From: Thermoleophilia bacterium
Lineage (GTDB): Bacteria > Actinomycetota > Thermoleophilia > Gaiellales > Gaiellaceae
Direction: 5' to 3'
NCBI GenBank assembly: GCA_014534295.1
Contig: JACVRU010000015.1
Coordinates: 1 to 18,976, forward strand
Length of the DNA: 18,976 nucleotides
Of this stretch, positions 1 through 7,141 are shown in pieces (position 1 is the stretch's first letter; every line of letters begins with the position of its first letter). The notes under the pieces were generated by a model. That model was given only the letters and a program-made list of their open reading frames with translations. It was not told where the DNA came from and ran no database searches. Made by a program: the position numbers and the translations under genes.

Positions 1-535
1 AAACGGGCAGCCGGTGCCCGACGCGGCGGTGCAGCGATCCGGAGGCGGCCATGGCCGCCGCTGCCAGCACCGCGACGGCGATCAGCGTCACCCGGCCCCA
101 CATCGGAATCGGCAGGAAGAACGCCGCGGCGGCGCCGACGAGCGCGAAGGCGATCCCGTCCAGCAGGTGCTTGCAGAGGAGGCTGCCGCCCGCGGTCGGC
201 AGGCCGGGCCAGGAGGGGCCCGCCGCCACGCGCAGGAGGCCGAGCTTCGAGACCTCGCCCAGGCGGCCCGGCACGATCGTGTCGAGGAACGAGCCGACGG
301 CGCTCGCGGCGTAGATCGCGCGGAACTCGACCGGCTGGCGCATCGTCAGCTTCCAGAGAAGCGCGCGGAGCGGCTGGATGACGATCCACGCGGCGAACGC
401 GCCGACGAGGTAGCCCCAGCTCGGCGTCGTCGCCGCCTCGACGACGCTCGCGCCCATCTGCCGCGCGACGACGACGAACCCGGCGGCGGTGCCGAGAGCG
501 ACGGCGATGACGAGTAGGTGTCTGGGTCTGGGCAA
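1..535 (-). CDS. Flippase-like integral membrane protein (LPG synthase TM-domain family), partial
   Basis: The minus strand is open from about 535 to the window edge and encodes about 178 residues, the N-terminal part of a membrane protein. Residues 5-22 form a first hydrophobic helix, followed by a segment containing WGYLVGAFAAW. A GSFLDTIVPGRLGEVSKLG motif then appears, typical of the lysylphosphatidylglycerol-synthase transmembrane / UPF0104 family. A later stretch, CKHLLDGIAFALVGAAAAFF, is another membrane helix. Family members are usually about 300-340 residues, so roughly half is missing. They are thought to move lipid or lipid-linked intermediates, but the substrate here cannot be inferred. 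The start is uncertain: TTG at 535 gives a compact N-terminus (MPRPRHLLVIA), and TTG at 547 is also possible; neither has a clear Shine-Dalgarno. The 120 nt separating it from the ABC-F gene contain only weak GC-rich hairpins. Confidence 0.75.
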   Translation of the reverse strand, partial: MPRPRHLLVIAVALGTAAGFVVVARQMGASVVEAATTPSWGYLVGAFAAWIVIQPLRALLWKLTMRQPVEFRAIYAASAVGSFLDTIVPGRLGEVSKLGLLRVAAGPSWPGLPTAGGSLLCKHLLDGIAFALVGAAAAFFLPIPMWGRVTLIAVAVLAAAAMAASGSLHRRVGHRLPV

Positions 536-655
536 GCCGCAGTACAACGTTCGGACGGCGCGGTTCGTTTCGGACCTATCGGCATCGGGAGAACCGCAGA
601 GACCCCCCGTTCGGGGAGTGAGGGTAGCCGCGCTCGCCGCCGGCCGACGGCCTGC

Positions 656-2212
656 TTACCGAATGTTTGCCACTCGACCCAGGTCGAGCGTGCGGGTCGG
701 GGCGACGCGCTCGAGGAACCGCCGGTCGTGGCTGACGAGCACGAGCGTGCCGGCGAAGCGCTCCAGGGCCTCCTCGAGCTGCTCGATCGCCGGCAGGTCC
801 AGGTGGTTCGTTGGCTCGTCCAGAGCGAGCAGGTTGACGCCCCGGACCGCGAAGGCCGCCAGCGCCGCGCGGGTGCGCTCCCCGGGCGAGAGCGACGAGC
901 ACGGACGGGCGACGTCGCCCGCGCCGAGCCCGAACTTCGCGAGCAGCGTGCGCGCCTCCTCGGCGGGCAGCGCGGTTTCCGCGGTGAAGACGGCGAGCAG
1001 GGGGTCCGCGCCCGCGAAGCGCTCGCGACCCTGTTCGAGCTCGGCCGCGATGACGCCCGAGCCGAGCGCGCGCGTCCCCCCGGCGAGGGGCAGCCGGCCG
1101 AGGAGCGCCCCCACGAGCGTCGTCTTGCCGCTGCCATTCGGGCCGGTCACGAGGAGCCGGTCGGCGCGTCGCAGCTCCAGGTCGACGGGCCCGAGCCGGA
1201 AGGCGCCCCGCTCGACCACCGCGTCGTCGAGGCGCGCGACGACGTCTCCGCCCCGCTCCGCCGTGGCGAGCTCGAGCCTGAGCTCCCAGGGCTCGAACGG
1301 CTTCGCGGCCGCGTCCCGCTCGAGCCGCTCGAGGCGCCGGCGGTACGAGCCCTTCACGTCCTTCGACTTCTTCTTCTTGCGCCCCTGGCCGTAGCCGCGC
1401 TCCTCCCACCGGCTCATCCGGCGTGCCTGCTCCTCGATTCGGGAGCGCTCGGCCGAGAACCGCTCGTACTCCTCGTAGCCGCGGCGGCGAGCCAGCTCGC
1501 GGGCACGCTCGTACTCGCTCCAACCCCCCGCCCACTCGCGGATCCCGCTCCCGCCGTCCTCGAGCTCGACGATGCGCGTGGCGACCCGGTCGAGCAGCTC
1601 CCGGTCGTGGGAGACGACGACGAGAGCGCTCCGGATCGAGGCGAGGAAGCGCTCCAGCAGCGCGAGCCCGTCGAAGTCGAGGTCGTTGGTCGGCTCGTCG
1701 AGGAGCAGCACGTCGAAGCGGGAGACGAGGATCGCCGCCAGGGCTAAGCGCGCCCGCTGGCCGCCCGAGAGCGCGCCGGCCGGCCGGGCCAGCCGTTCGG
1801 CCGGGAGGTCGAGCTCCGAGGCCACGCGGCGCGCGCGGGCGTGGAAGTCCTCGCCGCCGAGCGCGAGGAACTCGTCCAGCGCGTCGGGCCGGCCGACCTC
1901 CAGCCGCCGCTCGACGTCCGCGATGCCTGCCCGGCGGGCGAGGTAGTCGAGCACCGGCTCGTCGGGCCCCGCGTCGGGCTCCTGCGGCAGGTAGCCCACG
2001 GTGAGCGTCCGCGGCCTGCGCTCGATCCGACCCGCGTCCGGCTCCTCGAGGCCCGCGAGCAGGCGGAGGAGGGTCGACTTGCCGCTGCCGTTCGGGCCCA
2101 CTACGCCGATCCGGGCGTGCGGCGGGACGACGAGCGAGACGTCCTCGAGGACGGCCTCGGCCCCGTGGTGCTTCGTGACTCGGCGGGCGGCAAGCGCGCC
2201 TCCGGAATGCAT
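656..2212 (-). CDS. ABC-F family ATPase (ribosome-associated translation factor type)
   Basis: This 518-residue protein has two ABC domains and no membrane segment, the layout of ABC-F proteins (EttA, Uup, Vga/Msr types), which act on the ribosome rather than transport. Domain 1 has Walker A GPNGSGKST (39-47), signature LSGGQ (148-152), Walker B LLLDEPTNDLD (169-179) and switch His202. Domain 2 has GPNGSGKTT (357-365), LSPGE (441-445), ALDEPTNHLD (463-472) and His495. The inter-domain linker (about 228-305) is highly charged and carries a lysine run, RKKKKSKDVK (278-287); this region contacts the P-site tRNA in family members. The ATG start is supported by AGGAGG (2218-2223 on the minus strand) five bases upstream. 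Whether it is a housekeeping or antibiotic-protection factor cannot be told. It lies 85 nt after the B12 operon and probably has its own expression signals. Confidence 0.93.
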   Translation of the reverse strand: MHSGGALAARRVTKHHGAEAVLEDVSLVVPPHARIGVVGPNGSGKSTLLRLLAGLEEPDAGRIERRPRTLTVGYLPQEPDAGPDEPVLDYLARRAGIADVERRLEVGRPDALDEFLALGGEDFHARARRVASELDLPAERLARPAGALSGGQRARLALAAILVSRFDVLLLDEPTNDLDFDGLALLERFLASIRSALVVVSHDRELLDRVATRIVELEDGGSGIREWAGGWSEYERARELARRRGYEEYERFSAERSRIEEQARRMSRWEERGYGQGRKKKKSKDVKGSYRRRLERLERDAAAKPFEPWELRLELATAERGGDVVARLDDAVVERGAFRLGPVDLELRRADRLLVTGPNGSGKTTLVGALLGRLPLAGGTRALGSGVIAAELEQGRERFAGADPLLAVFTAETALPAEEARTLLAKFGLGAGDVARPCSSLSPGERTRAALAAFAVRGVNLLALDEPTNHLDLPAIEQLEEALERFAGTLVLVSHDRRFLERVAPTRTLDLGRVANIR

Positions 2213-2273
2213 GCGGACCTCCTGGGCGGGTGGAAGGACGGACGGCGTGTGCTCAGTTCAGTCGCGCATGGGA

Positions 2274-2288
2274 CGGCGCGGGGCGCCG
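2274..2288 (-). terminator. GC-rich hairpin between B12 operon and ABC-F gene
   Basis: A perfect six-base-pair inverted repeat, CGGCGC-GGG-GCGCCG on the plus strand, sits just after the stop of the barrel protein gene. It could mark the end of the six-gene operon. There is no T-tract on the minus strand, so it is not a classical intrinsic terminator, and such repeats arise by chance in very GC-rich DNA. Confidence 0.3.
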
Positions 2289-2297
2289 CGGCGGATT

Positions 2298-3134
2298 CTA
2301 GCGACGGATCAGCGGCGTGCGAGCGAGCGCGGGCAGCGCCTGCGCGGTGACCCAGACCGGGGTGACGGTGTAGCGCGCGGAGTAGCGGAGGCTGCCGTCG
2401 ACGCGCTGCATCCGTGCCAAGTAACGGAACGCTGCGGTTCCCGGGCGCGCACCCGCGGCGAGGAAGGCCTGGACCGCCCAGGCGGTCGATTGGACGTCGG
2501 ACCCCCGTCCGCGAACGAGCTCGAAGCCGCCGTCCCGGTTCTGCAGCCTGCGGAGGTAACGGAGCGCGCGCGCGATCGCCGGGTGCCCCGCGCGGACGCC
2601 GGCGGCCCGCAGGGCAAGCACCGCGGCCGCGGTATCGTTCGAGTCCGGCGCGCCGCCCACGGCCCACGACCACCCCCCGGACCGGTGCTGCCGGCGAAGC
2701 AGGTAGCGAACCGTCCCGCCCGGCGCCGGCTCGCCGGCGGCGCGGAGCGCGATCACGCCCCAGATCGTGGCGTTCAGGGTCGGGCCGATCGCCCCCGTCG
2801 TCCGAGCCGCCCCGCGAACGCGCTCGACGAGCGCGTTGGGCGGGTCGCCGAGCTTCGCCAGGGCCGTGAGGACGAGCTCGGCCTCGGTCAGGCTGCGGAC
2901 GTCGTCCGCGGCCCCGGCCAGGTACGCGCGCTCGGCCGCCAGACGGGTCGGAGGCGTCCCCGCTGCGCGGAGGCCGATCACGGCCCAAGCGGTCAGCGCC
3001 GGCGTCGCGGCGGAGCCCGGCTCGCCGTACCCGCCGCCCGGCTGCCGGCGCGCTTCGAGGTAAGTGGTCGCGTCCTCGACCGGCCCCGCGCCGGCCGCGA
3101 GAACGGCCGCGGCGAGCACGGCGAGCAGCTTCAC
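2298..3134 (-). CDS. Secreted alpha/alpha-barrel protein (prenyltransferase/squalene-cyclase repeats), intrinsic-factor alpha-domain-like
   Basis: The 278-residue product starts with a short signal peptide (MKLLAVLAAAVLAAGAG, cleavage near 16-17). About five repeats of 45-50 residues follow, each with a QxxxGG-like turn and a helix of the form TAWAVIGLRAAG: QPGGGY (31-36), RTTGAIG (111-117), QHRSGGW (149-155), QNRDGGF (198-204) and QRVDGSL (243-249). This is the alpha/alpha toroid fold of terpene cyclases and of the alpha domain of intrinsic factor and transcobalamin. No DXDD cyclase motif is visible and the protein is far shorter than cyclases, so a binding role is preferred. The GTG start at 3134 overlaps the S-component stop as GTGA; the frame is open upstream to 3446 but that stretch lies inside the S-component gene. 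As last gene of a cobalamin-riboswitch operon it is inferred to help capture a corrinoid outside the membrane. Confidence 0.82.
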   Translation of the reverse strand: MKLLAVLAAAVLAAGAGPVEDATTYLEARRQPGGGYGEPGSAATPALTAWAVIGLRAAGTPPTRLAAERAYLAGAADDVRSLTEAELVLTALAKLGDPPNALVERVRGAARTTGAIGPTLNATIWGVIALRAAGEPAPGGTVRYLLRRQHRSGGWSWAVGGAPDSNDTAAAVLALRAAGVRAGHPAIARALRYLRRLQNRDGGFELVRGRGSDVQSTAWAVQAFLAAGARPGTAAFRYLARMQRVDGSLRYSARYTVTPVWVTAQALPALARTPLIRR

Positions 3135-3805
3135 GCCCAGACCACCTCGGTACGGAGCCGGCGCTCGTAGCGGGCGAGGACGCGGCGGAGCTCGGGACCG
3201 GCGGCGAGCGCGAGCAGGAGATTGCCGACTGCGTGGGCCGTGTTGAACGCGAGCCCCGTCCCGAGGACGACGCCGAGCGCAGCCGCCGTGTGAGGCAGGT
3301 ACCCGTACCAGTGCCAGACGTCCATCAGAGTCCCGAAGGCGTAGCCCAGCACGAAGGCGAACAGCGCGAACGGGACCCGCCGCTCCAGCAGCCGGCGCCC
3401 AAGGCCCGCGGCCAGCCCGCAGCCGCCCCACGCCAGCATCTGCCACGGCGTGTGCGGCCCCTGGCCGAGGAAGAAGTTCGACGCGAGCGCGGCGAGCGCG
3501 CCGACGGCGAAGCCCCGCCGGGGCCCCAGCGCAACCCCCGACGCTGCCACGACCACCGTCAGCGGCTGCACGCCCGGCACCGGCGCGAAGAGCACTCGAC
3601 CGGCGGCGGCGAGGCCCGCGAGCGTCGCGACGAGGGTCAGGTCCTTGGCCGTGCCTGGCGTCCCCTCGAGCCAGGCTCCTCCGGCGGCGACGGCCGCGAT
3701 CGCAGCGAGAAGGAGGGCCAGCGCCCCGCGGCTGGGGTCGAGGGCCGCCCAGGCCGCGGCGCCGAGTGCTCCGACCGCGAGCAGCCAGGCTGCGCTACGC
3801 GGCAA
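3131..3805 (-). CDS. ECF transporter S component (substrate-binding membrane subunit), probable corrinoid
   Basis: This 224-residue membrane protein has about six hydrophobic segments (roughly 5-22, 28-45, 55-72, 84-106, 124-162 and 172-203). It has the small size and Ala/Gly-rich helices of ECF S components, with a family-like block SNFFLGQGPHTPWQMLAWG at 109-127. S components bind a vitamin at the outer face and topple in the membrane when engaged by EcfT/EcfA. Here the gene sits between the ATPase gene and a secreted barrel gene in a cobalamin-riboswitch operon, so cobalamin or a related corrinoid is the inferred substrate; the sequence alone does not prove this. The TTG start at 3805 lies 11 nt inside the ATPase gene and follows a GGAGG run at suitable distance; its stop overlaps the next start as GTGA. 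Membrane segment boundaries are estimates. Confidence 0.8.
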   Translation of the reverse strand: MPRSAAWLLAVGALGAAAWAALDPSRGALALLLAAIAAVAAGGAWLEGTPGTAKDLTLVATLAGLAAAGRVLFAPVPGVQPLTVVVAASGVALGPRRGFAVGALAALASNFFLGQGPHTPWQMLAWGGCGLAAGLGRRLLERRVPFALFAFVLGYAFGTLMDVWHWYGYLPHTAAALGVVLGTGLAFNTAHAVGNLLLALAAGPELRRVLARYERRLRTEVVWA

Positions 3806-5138
3806 GGAGCTCCCTCCGCTCTCCCAGCGCCACGCGCCGGTGGGCCGGGAAGTCGCGGTCGTGAGTGGCCACCAGCACGGCCCTTCCCCGCGCGGCGTAG
3901 GCCAGGAGCCGAGCCGCGAGCGCGGCCTTCCGATCCGGGTCCATCCCCCGCGTCGGCTCGTCCAGGATCAGGACGTCCGGTTCCGCGACGAGGACCGCGG
4001 CGAGCCCGAGGCGCTCACGCTCGCCGCTCGAGAGGTCGCGAGGATGCCTCTCCGCCGCCCAGCCGAGCCCGACGCTCTCGAGCGCTGCCCGTGCCCGCCC
4101 GCCGTCCCCGCCGACGGCGAGCGCCACCTCGTCGAGCACGCGCTCGCAGGCGAGGTACCGACCCGGATCCTGCGAGAGGTAGCCGGCCCGACCGGCTCGG
4201 CTCACCGACCCTGCTTCGGGCTCGAGCAGGCCGGCCGCGAGCTTGGCCAGTGTCGATTTTCCGGACCCGTTGGGCCCTTCGAGGACGACGAGCTCGCCCG
4301 GGAGGAGCTCGAGCGAGGCGCCCGCGAGCGCGGGGATGCGGCCGTACGAGAACCATGCCTCGTCGATGGTGACGAGGGCACCGGACGGATCGTTGTCCAT
4401 ACTGGCTACAGTGGACAAGCCCAGAAAGGACGGCCGCTCGGCGGCGAGCCAGCGGCGGGCTTCGGCGACCGGCGCGTCGAGGAGCAGGCGGCCGCCCTCC
4501 ACGAACAGGACGCGGTCGGCGATTGCGAGCGCCCTGCCGACGCGCTGCTCGGACAGGACTACGGCCGCCCCGAGCCGCTCGACGCAGCGGAGGAACGCAT
4601 CCGCCCCCCCGGGGTCGAGCTGCGAGGTCGGCTCGTCGAGGAGCAGGAGGCGCGGACGGCAGGCCAGGGCCGCTGCGAGCGAGACACGCTGGAGCTCACC
4701 GCCCGACAGCTCAGTCGTGCGGCGGCCCGCGAGATGGGCGACGCCGACAGCGGCGAGGGCCTCCTCGACGCGGGCCGGGATCTCGGCGGGGACGACGCCG
4801 AGGTTCTCGGGCCCGAAGGCGACCTCGTTCGCGACGCGCGTCATCACCACCTGGTCCTCGGGATCCTGGAAGACGCTCGCGACGACGCCGGCGAGCGCGG
4901 CCGGCCGCACGCGCCGCGTGTCCAGGCCCGCGACCTCAACCGACCCGCCGAACCGGCCCCCGTGGAAATGCGGTACCAGCCCGGCCAGCGCGCGGAGGAG
5001 CGTCGACTTCCCCGACCCGGAGGGGCCGAGCAGGGCGACGACCTGCCCCTCCCGGAGCTCGAGCGAGACGGCCTCCAGGGCCGGCGCCTCCACGCTCGGA
5101 TAAGAGAACGTCAGCCGGTCGAGGCGGGCTAGAGCCAC
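3795..5138 (-). CDS. ecfA: ECF transporter ATPase, fused A1-A2 double ATP-binding protein
   Basis: A 447-residue protein with two ABC ATPase halves in one chain, replacing the separate EcfA1 and EcfA2. Half 1 has Walker A GPSGSGKST (38-46), Q-loop Gln91 in FQDPEDQ, the ECF-typical LVPHFHGG stretch, signature LSGGE (144-148) and Walker B LLLLDEP (164-170). Half 2 has GPNGSGKST (288-296), Gln323, LSSGE (369-373), DEPTRGMD (393-400) and switch His426 in ATHDRD. In half 1 the switch position reads LSEQR (195-199), with glutamine at 198 where relatives usually have histidine (EHR), so that site may be weak. The GTG start at 5138 lies ten bases inside ecfT and the stop lies inside the S-component gene, so the three are probably translationally coupled. 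It energises import through the EcfT/S complex. Confidence 0.93.
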   Translation of the reverse strand: MALARLDRLTFSYPSVEAPALEAVSLELREGQVVALLGPSGSGKSTLLRALAGLVPHFHGGRFGGSVEVAGLDTRRVRPAALAGVVASVFQDPEDQVVMTRVANEVAFGPENLGVVPAEIPARVEEALAAVGVAHLAGRRTTELSGGELQRVSLAAALACRPRLLLLDEPTSQLDPGGADAFLRCVERLGAAVVLSEQRVGRALAIADRVLFVEGGRLLLDAPVAEARRWLAAERPSFLGLSTVASMDNDPSGALVTIDEAWFSYGRIPALAGASLELLPGELVVLEGPNGSGKSTLAKLAAGLLEPEAGSVSRAGRAGYLSQDPGRYLACERVLDEVALAVGGDGGRARAALESVGLGWAAERHPRDLSSGERERLGLAAVLVAEPDVLILDEPTRGMDPDRKAALAARLLAYAARGRAVLVATHDRDFPAHRRVALGERRELLAA

Positions 5139-5824
5139 AGCGCCCCCGCCAGGACGAGCAGAGGAGCCAGGACGACCGCGGCTCGGTCGCGCGCCCGCCA
5201 GGGAGGCCGGGGCGCCCGAGTCGCTCCCGGGCGGCCGAAGCCTCGCGCCTCCATCGCCTCGGCCAGGCTGGAGGCCCGCTCGAGCGAGCCCGCCACGAGC
5301 GGGGAGAGGAGGCGGGCGTGCCCCCGGACGCCGGCGACGGCCACCCCCCGTCCCCGCACGGCCTCGGCGAGACCGGCCGCGTCCCGCTCGAGCGTCGGCA
5401 CGAGCCGGGTCGCCAGCGCCACGGCCAGCGCGGACCGCCGCGCGAAGCCGACGGCCGCGACGAGCTCGTCGTGGTCGAGGAGCAGCGCGTACGCGGCGAA
5501 CGCGAGCGCGACTGCCGCGAAGCGGACGCTGGAGAGCGCAGCCGTGTGGAGCTCCTCGCTCGTCACGTCGAGTGGCCCGAGCACCGGGAGGACCGGCCCG
5601 CTCCAGAGCACGTCGGCGCCCTCGAGCGACAGCAGCGGGGAGAGCAGGAAGACTCCCGCCGGCGGGAACAGCGCGCCGTAGAGGTAGAGCCGGCGCCCAC
5701 GGGTCCCGCGGAGACAGACGGCGAGGAGGACTAGCGCGATCGCCCCTGCGGACACGGGCCGCGACGCGAGCAGGCCCGCGGCACCGGCGCCGGCGAGGAG
5801 AACCGCGGCGGGGACGCTCCTCAT
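5129..5824 (-). CDS. ecfT: ECF transporter transmembrane T component
   Basis: A 231-residue membrane protein with hydrophobic segments near 5-38, 48-65, 96-116 and 213-231. Two short motifs follow the core: RGRG in EAVRGRG (154-160) and ARG in EAMEARGF (189-196). These match the paired Ala-Arg-Gly coupling helices with which EcfT grips the ATPases; the first is a variant with Arg-Gly in place of Ala-Arg at its start. The ATG start at 5824 overlaps the upstream lipoprotein stop as ATGA. The frame is open upstream to 6175, but that extension lies inside the lipoprotein gene and reads as low-complexity Arg/Pro/Gly, so it is rejected. EcfT links the S component to the fused ATPase encoded immediately downstream. 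The gene lies in a cobalamin-riboswitch operon, consistent with vitamin uptake. Confidence 0.9.
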   Translation of the reverse strand: MRSVPAAVLLAGAGAAGLLASRPVSAGAIALVLLAVCLRGTRGRRLYLYGALFPPAGVFLLSPLLSLEGADVLWSGPVLPVLGPLDVTSEELHTAALSSVRFAAVALAFAAYALLLDHDELVAAVGFARRSALAVALATRLVPTLERDAAGLAEAVRGRGVAVAGVRGHARLLSPLVAGSLERASSLAEAMEARGFGRPGATRAPRPPWRARDRAAVVLAPLLVLAGALWL

Positions 5825-6510
5825 GGGACGCGGACCCGGAAGCGGTAGCGGGCGGGGTCTCGGGCGAGCGCTTCCGCGTCGCCGGAGAAGGTAAGCCTGT
5901 AGGGACCGGCCGGCGAGCCGGCCTCCGCGACGAAGCGGTCCGGCCCTTCCGCGACGACGAAGACGTTCGCGCCGGGGGGCACCGGCGTGTCCTGCGGCTC
6001 GACCGAACGCGCCTCCACCAGCCGCCCGATTGCCTCCGCCCCCTCCCGCTGGGCGGGGCCCCTGTAGCGGACGACCGTGTCGCGGCGCTCGCCGTAGCCG
6101 TTCACGAGCGGCTCCGGGAAGGCGCCGACGACGATCTGCACCTCGCCCTCGCCCGACCAGCGCCGGTAGTCCCACCAGGCGATGTCGCCGTCCCGGAGCC
6201 GCACCTCCGCGGCCCCGCGGTCCGGCGCGACGCCGTTGACGAAGTAGAACCAGTCGCGACCCGACGCGAGCGATCCCCGGAGGCCGTCGATCTCCTCGAC
6301 GAAGCGACCGCCGTACGCAGTCTCCACGTCCGCGCGCGAACGAAGCGCCTGGAGCACGGTCTGCCCCGGCGCCACCTCGCCCTCGTACAGCACGGTCGTG
6401 CCGGCGTCCCGCGTGATCCAGAGGGAGGCCGAGCCCTGCCCCCCGCCGGCGGCCCCGGAGCCGCAGCCGGCGAGGAGCAGGCAGAGCAGCGCGGCGAGCG
6501 AATGCCTCAC
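5821..6510 (-). CDS. DUF4430 lipoprotein (transcobalamin-like C-terminal domain)
   Basis: The 229-residue product begins with a lipoprotein signal, MRHSLAALLCLLLAG followed by Cys16; L13-A14-G15-C16 fits the lipobox. A Gly/Ser-rich spacer leads into a DUF4430-type domain at about 29-118. It shows WITRDAGTTVLYEGEV, the helix segment TVLQAL, WFYFVNGV (87-94) and RDGDIAWWDYRRW (106-118). Pfam DUF4430 corresponds to the beta domain at the C-terminus of intrinsic factor and transcobalamin, which covers the bound corrinoid. A further C-terminal region (about 120-229) is rich in strands and has no recognised family. The GTG start at 6510 overlaps the upstream DUF4430 stop as GTGA. It is inferred to sit lipid-anchored on the outer face of the membrane next to the ECF importer. 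Ligand identity is inferred from the riboswitch. Confidence 0.85.
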   Translation of the reverse strand: MRHSLAALLCLLLAGCGSGAAGGGQGSASLWITRDAGTTVLYEGEVAPGQTVLQALRSRADVETAYGGRFVEEIDGLRGSLASGRDWFYFVNGVAPDRGAAEVRLRDGDIAWWDYRRWSGEGEVQIVVGAFPEPLVNGYGERRDTVVRYRGPAQREGAEAIGRLVEARSVEPQDTPVPPGANVFVVAEGPDRFVAEAGSPAGPYRLTFSGDAEALARDPARYRFRVRVP

Positions 6511-7109
6511 CGAAGGCCGTTGGAGCGCACGAGGCCGGGCTTCCGGACGTGGACGAGCCCGGTGTGCGGGCCGAGGCAGAAGCGGCCCGTAGCCGACGTG
6601 CGCCGCGCGCGCGAGCCGATCCAGACGCGTACGTTCCGCGCCGCGGTGCGGGCGCCGTTGTCGTCCTGCTCGAAGGCCGCGTAGCAGCGACGCGACGTCC
6701 GCGTCAGCAGGAGCGTCTTCGGGCCGGCGAACGTGCTCGAGTCGAAGTCAGCCCAGTACCAGAGCACGGTGTCGCCGTCCTTCAGCGCGTACTGGTCGGC
6801 CCCGACGGGCGGAGAGGCGCCGTTGACCTTGTAGACCCAGCCGGAGGTCCCGGAAGCCGGGTAGAGCCCGATCTGGTCGACGAACGGCCCGAAGGGAGCC
6901 TGCTGGACGTGGACGTAGAACTCGCCGGCCCGGCTGGCGAGCTCGAGGGCCTGGAGGGCGTTCGGCGCGACGACGAGACGGGGGGCCCGGGCGAAGATCG
7001 TCTGCGTCCGGCCCTCCACCCGGATGGTGACGCGGGCGGCGTCGGCGACCGGGGCGAGCGCGAAGGCCGCGGCGGTCGCCGCGAGGAGTGCGAGCGATCG
7101 ACTGAACAC
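6507..7109 (-). CDS. Secreted DUF4430 protein (transcobalamin-like C-terminal domain), first gene of the B12 operon
   Basis: A 200-residue exported protein. Residues 1-24 form a Sec signal peptide ending VADA before ARVTIRVEG. A DUF4430-type domain follows at about 45-121, with NALQALELA (50-58), GWVYKVNG (90-97) and DGDTVLWYWADF (111-122). The last 70 residues form a second, strand-rich domain with two cysteines (142 and 178) that could make a disulfide, resembling small Ig/carboxypeptidase-regulatory-type domains. The GTG at 7109 was chosen because AAGGAGG lies just upstream (7114-7120) and the signal peptide begins there. A frame open to 7226 would translate the riboswitch and is rejected. 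It is the first gene behind the cobalamin riboswitch and overlaps the next gene as GTGA. A role in extracellular corrinoid binding is inferred from the domain and context. Confidence 0.87.
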   Translation of the reverse strand: MFSRSLALLAATAAAFALAPVADAARVTIRVEGRTQTIFARAPRLVVAPNALQALELASRAGEFYVHVQQAPFGPFVDQIGLYPASGTSGWVYKVNGASPPVGADQYALKDGDTVLWYWADFDSSTFAGPKTLLLTRTSRRCYAAFEQDDNGARTAARNVRVWIGSRARRTSATGRFCLGPHTGLVHVRKPGLVRSNGLR

Positions 7110-7111
7110 GA

Positions 7112-7130
7112 ATCCTCCTTCCGCGAGGGG
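7112..7130 (-). promoter_or_regulatory. Riboswitch expression platform: SD with possible sequestering hairpin
   Basis: The strong Shine-Dalgarno AAGGAGG (7114-7120, minus strand) ends four bases before the GTG at 7109. Just upstream, CCCCTC (7125-7130) can pair with GGAGG to bury it. The same CCCCTC is complementary to GAGGGG in the riboswitch P5 arm (7229-7234). No T-tract terminator is seen, so control at translation initiation is more likely than attenuation. The pairing logic is inferred. Confidence 0.5.
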
Positions 7131-7141
7131 TTCGGTGGCTG

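Noticed and set aside
604..616. CCCC-GTTC-GGGG repeat after the ABC-F gene as an intrinsic terminator
   Set aside because: The stem is only four pairs and lacks a T-tract; such repeats are common by chance in this sequence.
2298..3134. Terpene/squalene cyclase or prenyltransferase enzyme
   Set aside because: No DXDD-type catalytic motif, only 278 residues, a signal peptide and a B12-operon context; a binding alpha/alpha barrel fits better.
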